From positions 586,743 to 650,742 of the forward strand of contig NZ_JAKEDS010000003.1 of assembly GCF_021462415.1 (NCBI RefSeq): 64,000 nucleotides of DNA, read 5' to 3'. The notes beneath the pieces were generated by a model, which had not been told where the DNA came from, did not search any database, and was given only the letters and a program-made list of their open reading frames with translations. A program made the position numbers and the translations under genes. Source of the DNA: Rhodohalobacter sp. 614A. GTDB taxonomy: Bacteria; Bacteroidota; Rhodothermia; Balneolales; Balneolaceae. Of this stretch, positions 57,488 to 64,000 are shown piece after piece (positions within the stretch are counted from its first letter, which is position 1; each line of letters begins with the position of its first letter).

Positions 57488-59221
57488 TTATTTCTGATTC
57501 CACTCGAGCCGCTGATTCAATTCCCTCAACCGGTTCAGATAACGTTCCATATCGATATCCTGCACCCCCACGCCTTCCTCCATCGCCTGCGCCGCCGCCA
57601 CTCCCGCCGACTCCCCGGCTATCATAAACGTCGGCTCCATTCTTGCCGAGGCATACCCCAGGTGAGACGCCGAAAACAACACCGGCACCAACAGGTTCGT
57701 CACCTCATGGCGCTGCGGGGTAATCGAACGGTACGGAATCGGGTACGGAACATTGGTCGGCCCCCTTGAACCGCCTACAAACATATTCCCTTCAATGGCC
57801 ACATACGTGGTATCATTACGCGTAAACCAAATCCGGCGGGATGGATACGTGTCAATTCCATACTGGGCCAGGCCAATCGGATCCTCAATCTGCGTACGGT
57901 TATATACATCATGGGCCGTTATCGTATACTCTCCCACCATCCGGCGGCTCACCCGAATGTAGAGCTGGTGCGGCCACCCGTTGGTATCCGGATGATGGTA
58001 GCCGTCCAGGCCCAGACTTTCCGTCTGCTCCCGGAAAAACGCCGGTACCCGCTCGTCGGTACTCAGAAAATGATGCAACCCCCGAAGATAATCCTGATGA
58101 GCTTTCCACACCCGGGCCTTGGTCCCGTAGTCCCCCCCCGCATACACATGGCTGATCCCCAGCGGAGCCATCGTTATCAAGGACGCTCGTTGATAATTGT
58201 AAACTCCTGAATTAATCCACCCCGGAAAAATCATGCTCAGCTGTTGCTCCAGTTCTTCCCGATCCTCGGCCGTTTCCTTGATGTATTCCACATACCGGCC
58301 CACCAACTCATAATCCATCGGATCATAATCCTCCGGGGGCGTAATGGGAACCCGGCGATCCGGGTCCGAAGTCACATAAAACCGGTAGTTATATGCCTGG
58401 GTGTAGTGATCCCCAGCTCCCTGCTCTTTGCCATGATCATCCTCCACCATCGCCAGCAGTCCGCTTTGCGGATCCCCCGGTTCCACAAAAGGACTGATCG
58501 GGGTGAGGTTTCCCAACGGACGAACACCGGCAAACTCTTCTCCATAATCCATCTTCGATTCCCGGCCCACACGGTTGGATACCCCCGAGCGGGCCATCAG
58601 TTCTCCTTCGTAACTGGCATCAATAAATATCTCCGCCTCCACCCGCAGATGGTCATCGGTCTGGGCTTCTGCCGGAGGCAGCCCGTTGGAATCAAACGGA
58701 GCCAGGTCAAACACAGCCTCCACTATTCGGGTTTTCTTCTTGAGGGTATGGCTGACCCGGTGATCATAAATCACACGAATCCCATACTCCTCCAATAAAT
58801 CCAGAAAATCAGATCGTATCTCACGGGGACTTTGTTTTTCCATGAGACCTCTGTATTGACCATGTGGATTGTGAGCAAGACCTTCCATTTCATGCTGTTC
58901 TAATGAATCTGCTCCCAAAACTTTTAATATATCTCGAGTAGTACCACCCACTGCTTCATAATTAGGCATATCCTGTAGAGGTTTGAGACCGGCACCAAGA
59001 ATACCGCCTACCCATTTGCTCGGTTCTACAATCAAAACAGATTTCCCCTCCCTTTTGACTGAAATTGCCGTCATGATACCCGAGGGCGTAGCTCCATATA
59101 CTAATACTTCCGTTTTAACTTTATCATCCACTTTTTTTGCATTACTATCTACACTAGTAGCGGCTTCTATAGTTATAGAGATTATTAGTATTAAAATTAT
59201 TGATAACCATTTCATATTCAT
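57488..59221 (-). CDS. FAD-dependent oxidoreductase A (FAD_oxidored family)
   Basis: A 577-residue secreted flavoprotein of the PF12831 type, common in sugar-use clusters of Bacteroidota and Planctomycetota. The FAD-binding motif YGATPSGIMTAISVKREG sits after the signal peptide, WVGGILGAGLKPLQDMPN is the next family block, and EIFIDASYEGELMARSG and MIAGESAGVAAAQAM mark the C-terminal FAD part. The last 450 residues are identical to those of gene D (61277-62965), except in a few bases near the end, while the first 130 differ. The start ATG at 59221 is chosen over a TTG at 59236; an ATG at 59215 is also possible. Confidence 0.9.
   Translation of the reverse strand: MNMKWLSIILILIISITIEAATSVDSNAKKVDDKVKTEVLVYGATPSGIMTAISVKREGKSVLIVEPSKWVGGILGAGLKPLQDMPNYEAVGGTTRDILKVLGADSLEQHEMEGLAHNPHGQYRGLMEKQSPREIRSDFLDLLEEYGIRVIYDHRVSHTLKKKTRIVEAVFDLAPFDSNGLPPAEAQTDDHLRVEAEIFIDASYEGELMARSGVSNRVGRESKMDYGEEFAGVRPLGNLTPISPFVEPGDPQSGLLAMVEDDHGKEQGAGDHYTQAYNYRFYVTSDPDRRVPITPPEDYDPMDYELVGRYVEYIKETAEDREELEQQLSMIFPGWINSGVYNYQRASLITMAPLGISHVYAGGDYGTKARVWKAHQDYLRGLHHFLSTDERVPAFFREQTESLGLDGYHHPDTNGWPHQLYIRVSRRMVGEYTITAHDVYNRTQIEDPIGLAQYGIDTYPSRRIWFTRNDTTYVAIEGNMFVGGSRGPTNVPYPIPYRSITPQRHEVTNLLVPVLFSASHLGYASARMEPTFMIAGESAGVAAAQAMEEGVGVQDIDMERYLNRLRELNQRLEWNQK
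57490..58831 (-). repeat. Near-identical 1342-base block, copy 1
   Basis: This stretch matches 61279-62620 with a constant offset of 3789 bases and no gaps. Only three differing bases were seen by eye, all within the first 90 bases (57552-57572). The block covers the C-terminal three quarters of FAD gene A. It is G+C-richer than the flanks: 62% in 57601-57660 against 42% in 58861-58920. Confidence 0.9.
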
Positions 59222-59556
59222 GTTTTTTAAGCTCAAATATTCTTGTTCTAATTTTAGATTTTCGAAGTTCGTCTCGCCCAGACCGTTTGCCTAATTCAAC
59301 AAGAAGTTCTCGGGACATGCCACCGATGGCTTTACAGTTAGGCATATTCTGAAGAGGCCTAAGTCCGGCACCAACAATGCTTCCCTTTTTGCATATATTG
59401 CTGAAAGTATTCCTGAACCAGTTGCGTCATATATCAGTACATCAACCTGTTCAACATTCCTGTTTTGTTGTAATTTGGCTCTGAGTATCCAGCCGTATGA
59501 AATAAACATGCTATTGACTGTAATGGTATAAATGATAACTGAGCCGATCTTATCAT
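59222..59556 (-). pseudogene. Decayed N-terminal fragment of a fourth FAD oxidoreductase
   Basis: Between genes A and C on the minus strand two frames carry pieces of the same family. In one, VDVLIYDATGSGILSAIYAKRE matches the FAD-binding start; in the next frame SIVGAGLRPLQNMPNCKAIGG and SRELLVELGKRSG match the following block. About 15 codons between them, including the expected IEPSRWVGG motif, are missing and the frame shifts there. A likely old start ATG is at 59556. The fragment stops at the start of gene A, so only about 90 codons of an original 560 remain. Confidence 0.8.
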
Positions 59557-59567
59557 TCTCTTTTTTT

Positions 59568-61250
59568 TTAATCTTTCCAAAGCTGGTTTACCGGATATTT
59601 TGAATACTCTTCAGGGTGCGTTTCCCAACGAGGAGGGCGTTGTCTCACTGGATCAGATAAATAATTATACCGCCACATTCGATAGCCTTTCCCATCCCAT
59701 TCTAATATTTGATCGTATTTCTTTAGTAAACTTGTAAATTCCCTGGGATCAATATCTTGTACAGGTTGATTATTTTTTAAAGCCAAAGAAGCTGCTATTC
59801 CTGCTGATTCTCCCATAACCATGTAGGTTGCTTCCATTCTGATTGAAGAGTATGCAATATGGCTTGCAGACATGCATAGGGGTACTAAAAGATTTGTCGC
59901 TTCCTCTTTTTCCGGAGTTATTGCTCCATAGGGGATCTGATAGGGGCCAGGATTTGCTAAAATCCATAATTGTCCTTCATATGCAATTGTCCCATCCTCA
60001 AGAACTACTAACTGATTGGGGTATACGTCAATCTTGTAGTAACCCATTCCAATAATTGGACTGGGAGGATCAGTCTGGAGTTGGATATCTTGTTGAGTCA
60101 TTACATACTCTCCAATCATTCTTCTTCCTTGACGTATATAAAGATGTGGCCAGCCATTCGTAGATTCATTTTGGTTAGACAATAAACGGACCTCTTTTCC
60201 TGTAAAATCATTTAAAGTTCTTACATGATCGACATGCGTCTGCCAAATTTCGGATCTCGTTTCCCAATCACCATCAGGATAATTAACCTGGCTACCAGGA
60301 ATAGAACCCGTCATTAATTGAGGTCGATTAAAGTTTTCTTCGGGCCACGTAAGTTCATAACCAGCATCTACATATCTTCTCAGCAATTCATATATGTCTT
60401 CATTTTTAGTTGCAGGTAAGCCAATCGGAAATCCAGGATATTCTGTAGTTGGGTTATCCTCCCAAGCAAGTTTAAAATTGTATAACATGAAGTATTCGCT
60501 GGCCTCTCCCTCCTCTTTTTTAAGATGTGTTAGAGGGTATAATAATCCACTTTCGGGATTGCCCTTCTCTTTATATGGATCTACTCCGGGAAACTTTTCA
60601 TCAATTAAAACTCCGGCTAATGATTCCTCATATTTTTCATTTGATTCTTTCCCAACTCTATAAGAAACACCAGAATAAGCCATCAAATCTCCCTCATAAC
60701 TCGCATCTATAAAGACTTCTGCTATCACTTTCGTTAAATTATCTGAGGCTCTTTCTGGTATTGGAACACCATTTTTATCAGGAGGTGCATATTCGAAAAT
60801 AGCTTCTTTAATCATTCCATTTTCCTTTTTTACAGAGGTGAGCCTATAATTCTTTATTACTCTGATTAAATCCTCATATTCATTTAACATCTCTTGAAAT
60901 GTTGACACATTAAATTTGCCAGCCCCTTGTTTATGCCTCAAATTTACCTGGGTAGTATCTTTTCGATAGAATTCACCCGTAAGCCCTCCAAGATGATCAG
61001 CATATGGAACATCCTGTGCCATTCTAAAACCAGTTCCCATTAATCCACCAATTTTATTGAAGGGCTCCACTATTATCACTGAATACCCTTCTCGAGCTGT
61101 TGCAACTGCTGCGTTTATTCCTGCTGCAGTTGCCCCGTAAACCAAGAGGTCTGATTTCATTTCATGTTTTATAACACCATCTGAACCTTGCCCATGAGAT
61201 ATGTAAGTCACTATAGTCAATATGCATATTGTCAGAATACACTTTTTCAT
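59568..61250 (-). CDS. FAD-dependent oxidoreductase C (FAD_oxidored family)
   Basis: A 560-residue secreted flavoprotein, signal peptide ending near SHGQ. The FAD motif is VYGATAAGINAAVATAREG, then VEPFNKIGGLMGTGFRM; later blocks are EVFIDASYEGDLMAYSGVSYR and VMGESAGIAASLAL. It is a full-length but divergent paralogue of A and D, and more AT-rich than the shared block in them. The substrate is not known; family members include enzymes acting on sugars or polysaccharide-derived acids. Confidence 0.9.
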   Translation of the reverse strand: MKKCILTICILTIVTYISHGQGSDGVIKHEMKSDLLVYGATAAGINAAVATAREGYSVIIVEPFNKIGGLMGTGFRMAQDVPYADHLGGLTGEFYRKDTTQVNLRHKQGAGKFNVSTFQEMLNEYEDLIRVIKNYRLTSVKKENGMIKEAIFEYAPPDKNGVPIPERASDNLTKVIAEVFIDASYEGDLMAYSGVSYRVGKESNEKYEESLAGVLIDEKFPGVDPYKEKGNPESGLLYPLTHLKKEEGEASEYFMLYNFKLAWEDNPTTEYPGFPIGLPATKNEDIYELLRRYVDAGYELTWPEENFNRPQLMTGSIPGSQVNYPDGDWETRSEIWQTHVDHVRTLNDFTGKEVRLLSNQNESTNGWPHLYIRQGRRMIGEYVMTQQDIQLQTDPPSPIIGMGYYKIDVYPNQLVVLEDGTIAYEGQLWILANPGPYQIPYGAITPEKEEATNLLVPLCMSASHIAYSSIRMEATYMVMGESAGIAASLALKNNQPVQDIDPREFTSLLKKYDQILEWDGKGYRMWRYNYLSDPVRQRPPRWETHPEEYSKYPVNQLWKD

Positions 61251-61276
61251 TACTTCTCTGTTTGATTGATATTACT

Positions 61277-62965
61277 TTATTTCTGATTCCACTCGAGCCG
61301 CTGATTCAATTCCCTCAACCGGTTCAGATAACGTTCCATGTCTATATCCTGCACCCCCACTCCTTCCTCCATCGCCTGCGCCGCCGCCACTCCCGCCGAC
61401 TCCCCGGCTATCATAAACGTCGGCTCCATTCTTGCCGAGGCATACCCCAGGTGAGACGCCGAAAACAACACCGGCACCAACAGGTTCGTCACCTCATGGC
61501 GCTGCGGGGTAATCGAACGGTACGGAATCGGGTACGGAACATTGGTCGGCCCCCTTGAACCGCCTACAAACATATTCCCTTCAATGGCCACATACGTGGT
61601 ATCATTACGCGTAAACCAAATCCGGCGGGATGGATACGTGTCAATTCCATACTGGGCCAGGCCAATCGGATCCTCAATCTGCGTACGGTTATATACATCA
61701 TGGGCCGTTATCGTATACTCTCCCACCATCCGGCGGCTCACCCGAATGTAGAGCTGGTGCGGCCACCCGTTGGTATCCGGATGATGGTAGCCGTCCAGGC
61801 CCAGACTTTCCGTCTGCTCCCGGAAAAACGCCGGTACCCGCTCGTCGGTACTCAGAAAATGATGCAACCCCCGAAGATAATCCTGATGAGCTTTCCACAC
61901 CCGGGCCTTGGTCCCGTAGTCCCCCCCCGCATACACATGGCTGATCCCCAGCGGAGCCATCGTTATCAAGGACGCTCGTTGATAATTGTAAACTCCTGAA
62001 TTAATCCACCCCGGAAAAATCATGCTCAGCTGTTGCTCCAGTTCTTCCCGATCCTCGGCCGTTTCCTTGATGTATTCCACATACCGGCCCACCAACTCAT
62101 AATCCATCGGATCATAATCCTCCGGGGGCGTAATGGGAACCCGGCGATCCGGGTCCGAAGTCACATAAAACCGGTAGTTATATGCCTGGGTGTAGTGATC
62201 CCCAGCTCCCTGCTCTTTGCCATGATCATCCTCCACCATCGCCAGCAGTCCGCTTTGCGGATCCCCCGGTTCCACAAAAGGACTGATCGGGGTGAGGTTT
62301 CCCAACGGACGAACACCGGCAAACTCTTCTCCATAATCCATCTTCGATTCCCGGCCCACACGGTTGGATACCCCCGAGCGGGCCATCAGTTCTCCTTCGT
62401 AACTGGCATCAATAAATATCTCCGCCTCCACCCGCAGATGGTCATCGGTCTGGGCTTCTGCCGGAGGCAGCCCGTTGGAATCAAACGGAGCCAGGTCAAA
62501 CACAGCCTCCACTATTCGGGTTTTCTTCTTGAGGGTATGGCTGACCCGGTGATCATAAATCACACGAATCCCATACTCCTCCAATAAATCCAGAAAATCA
62601 GATCGTATCTCACGGGGACTCATCTCCTCTCTAATGATCCGTCTAACTTCTTCCAATTCCATATCTGCACCGTTTTGAATACCTAATTCGAGCATTAATT
62701 CTCGAGTTTTTCCACCCACTGCTTCATAATTAGGCATGTCCTGCACCGGCTTTAATCCCGCCCCGAGAATGCCTCCCACCCAGCGGCTCGGTTCAATGAT
62801 AACCACAGACAAACCCTCCTTTTTTGCCGCATAAGCAGCCATGATACCGGATGGGGTGGCTCCATAAATGCAAACATCAACCTCATAATTTTGAGGTTTA
62901 TCATCCGCACAAGAATTTAGAAGAGATAGAATAAGGAGGTAAGAAATCAGATGTAGTAACTTCAT
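61277..62965 (-). CDS. FAD-dependent oxidoreductase D (FAD_oxidored family), lipoprotein
   Basis: A 562-residue lipoprotein (MKLLHLISYLLILSLLNSC). FAD motif YGATPSGIMAAYAAKKEG, then IEPSRWVGGILGAGLKPVQD. From residue SPREIRSDF on, the sequence is identical to gene A. The ATG at 62965 is chosen over 62974 because it starts the lipoprotein signal directly. It is the first FAD gene behind the partial susD at the right edge, with about 100 bases between them. Confidence 0.92.
   Translation of the reverse strand: MKLLHLISYLLILSLLNSCADDKPQNYEVDVCIYGATPSGIMAAYAAKKEGLSVVIIEPSRWVGGILGAGLKPVQDMPNYEAVGGKTRELMLELGIQNGADMELEEVRRIIREEMSPREIRSDFLDLLEEYGIRVIYDHRVSHTLKKKTRIVEAVFDLAPFDSNGLPPAEAQTDDHLRVEAEIFIDASYEGELMARSGVSNRVGRESKMDYGEEFAGVRPLGNLTPISPFVEPGDPQSGLLAMVEDDHGKEQGAGDHYTQAYNYRFYVTSDPDRRVPITPPEDYDPMDYELVGRYVEYIKETAEDREELEQQLSMIFPGWINSGVYNYQRASLITMAPLGISHVYAGGDYGTKARVWKAHQDYLRGLHHFLSTDERVPAFFREQTESLGLDGYHHPDTNGWPHQLYIRVSRRMVGEYTITAHDVYNRTQIEDPIGLAQYGIDTYPSRRIWFTRNDTTYVAIEGNMFVGGSRGPTNVPYPIPYRSITPQRHEVTNLLVPVLFSASHLGYASARMEPTFMIAGESAGVAAAQAMEEGVGVQDIDMERYLNRLRELNQRLEWNQK
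61279..62620 (-). repeat. Near-identical 1342-base block, copy 2
   Basis: Counterpart of 57490-58831 at an offset of 3789 bases. The identity stops sharply at the codons for SPREI on the N-terminal side; upstream of it genes A and D differ in most bases. Confidence 0.9.
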
Positions 62966-63002
62966 TTGAAACAATACTTAGGGAAAAATTCACCTGAAAA
63001 TC

Positions 63003-63023
63003 TGGCAAAGATAACTTTAGCCA
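63003..63023 (-). terminator. Weak hairpin behind the partial susD
   Basis: TGGCAAAG at 63003-63010 pairs with CTTTAGCCA at 63015-63023 with one bulged A; GATTTTC follows on the minus strand. By analogy with the other two susD genes a terminator is expected here, but this one is weak. Confidence 0.35.
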
Positions 63024-63068
63024 AATTTCCAGGTAGTGATGGCGCTGTGTATGGGAATTGGTTAAAGC

Positions 63069-64000
63069 TTAATATCCAGGGTTTTGCTCAAGATTGGGAT
63101 TTATATCAATCTCACTTTGAGGTATGGGCCACTTCTCGTTAACCCCTTCAATAAAAGCCTTACTCCTATAAAAGAATAATCCTTCATTATTGATTTCAAA
63201 TTCATTGTAGAATCCAGTCGAAATGATATCAGGATCTATAGTCAATTGAATGCCATAAAACTTGCCTGTCAATGTTTCGGCAGCTATACCCCACCTCAAT
63301 AAATCGAAGAATCGTAGCCCCTCAAAAGCTAATTCTACTCTTCGTTCCTTTCTTACAATTTCTCTTAACTCATCAACACTGGTGGTTGTAACCGGCGGCA
63401 TATTCACTGCTTCTCTTGTTCTTATCTTATTGATTGTTTCATCCAACAAGTTCTGTGTGATGGGTTGACCACTCTCTAACATTGACTCCAGATAACTTAG
63501 CAACACTTCGGCATACCGAATCAATGGATAATCCCCACCATAATTCGTCGTACTTCCTTCATAATTTTCATCGGCGAATTTTTTTAAAGCAATGCCACTC
63601 CAGTCTCTTCTGGGTAGTCGGTCTGGGGCATTAAGTGAATCCGGATGGGCAACATATAGATTCCCTTTAAAAACTGTTCGTTCCGGTATAAAAAATGACA
63701 TATCCAATCTAGGATCTCTGTTTTCATACCGGTTTTGCGGGTCATACAATGGCGATTCATAAATGCCTTCGCCATCAATCATTTCAAAATCCTTCAACAG
63801 ATTTGCAAAAACATTTGTCTGATGATAACCTCCGTATTGAAATGGCCAGATTGTTCTTTGGATTGAAGTATTAGCGCCATTCTGTTTCGCCTTGATTGAT
63901 AGTATAATCTCGTTACTCGTTTCTCCTTCTTCAATAAATAATGCCTTCCATCGGGGATCAATAGTATGAACTCCCATATCAATAACCTGTCTATAAGTGG
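63069..64000 (-). CDS. SusD/RagB family lipoprotein, C-terminal part (5' end outside window)
   Basis: About 310 C-terminal residues of a SusD protein; the frame is open to the last base of the window. Marks are YENRDPRLDMSFFIPERTVF, YPLIRYAEVLLSYLE, INKIRTREAVNMPPV, RKERRVELAFEGLRFFDLLRWG and the end LEQNPGY. A SusC gene is expected just beyond the window. With the FAD oxidoreductases and cstA downstream it forms a third uptake module. Confidence 0.95.
   Translation of the reverse strand, partial: TYRQVIDMGVHTIDPRWKALFIEEGETSNEIILSIKAKQNGANTSIQRTIWPFQYGGYHQTNVFANLLKDFEMIDGEGIYESPLYDPQNRYENRDPRLDMSFFIPERTVFKGNLYVAHPDSLNAPDRLPRRDWSGIALKKFADENYEGSTTNYGGDYPLIRYAEVLLSYLESMLESGQPITQNLLDETINKIRTREAVNMPPVTTTSVDELREIVRKERRVELAFEGLRFFDLLRWGIAAETLTGKFYGIQLTIDPDIISTGFYNEFEINNEGLFFYRSKAFIEGVNEKWPIPQSEIDINPNLEQNPGY

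Noticed and set aside
57753-58798. Several plus-strand open frames of 69-184 codons inside FAD gene A, repeated in gene D
   Set aside because: They are mirror frames of the G+C-rich block and repeat only because the block is duplicated.

Overview
The window looks like a piece of a Bacteroidota/Balneolota-type chromosome, possibly a Balneolaceae-like marine heterotroph. This is inferred from SusC/SusD pairs, FecR anti-sigma factors with ECF sigma factors, a SufBCDS-Nfu-SufA cluster followed by DUF2480, a DUF5103 (type IX secretion plug-like) lipoprotein, DUF1080 and DUF6807 proteins, many lipoprotein signals, and scarce Shine-Dalgarno sequences. Species cannot be read from the sequence.

Positions 1-17.1 kb are mostly housekeeping. 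A TetR-type regulator (start outside the window) is fused by ATGA overlaps to an ABC-2 exporter operon. After a structured intergenic repeat and a terminator come, on the minus strand, an M3 peptidase lipoprotein, FolD, a four-helix-bundle protein, an NtrC-type regulator, PBP4-like DacB and a PtsN-like EIIA. A plus-strand run follows: CcmB-like permease, HolB, DapF, a DUF5103 lipoprotein, a beta-lactamase-fold protein that lacks its catalytic residues, and a small DUF3592-like membrane protein. A DUF6807 (PmoA-like) protein and an SDR sit on the minus strand.

Positions 18.0-19.5 kb hold an AT-rich erythromycin-esterase-like gene bracketed by inverted repeats and ended by a long attC-like palindrome. 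It reads as a single-gene cassette inserted exactly at the stop codon of the neighbouring DUF2480 gene.

Positions 19.5-34.4 kb carry, on the minus strand, the Fe-S assembly operon sufBCDS-nfu-sufA-DUF2480. Upstream of it is a long gene train greA-ugd-uxs-nudix-barrel-lipoprotein-EamA-pta. Ugd and Uxs together would make UDP-xylose. The lipoprotein looks like a caspase fold with both catalytic residues lost, next to an Omp85-like outer-membrane barrel.

Positions 34.6-64 kb are a glycan-uptake region, all on the minus strand. Two complete modules of ECF sigma, FecR, SusC and SusD are present. Each ends in a terminator behind susD and is followed by catabolic genes: a sulfatase in one; Gfo/Idh/MocA, DUF1080, a sulfatase and DoxX in the other. 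A third, cut-off SusD at the right edge is followed by a cluster of FAD-dependent oxidoreductases (three intact, one decayed) and a CstA-type transporter. Two of the FAD genes share a block of about 1.34 kb that is almost identical base for base, while their N-terminal ends differ, indicating recent gene conversion or duplication. Together the genes suggest uptake and oxidative breakdown of a sulfated glycan or glycoside, but the substrate cannot be told.
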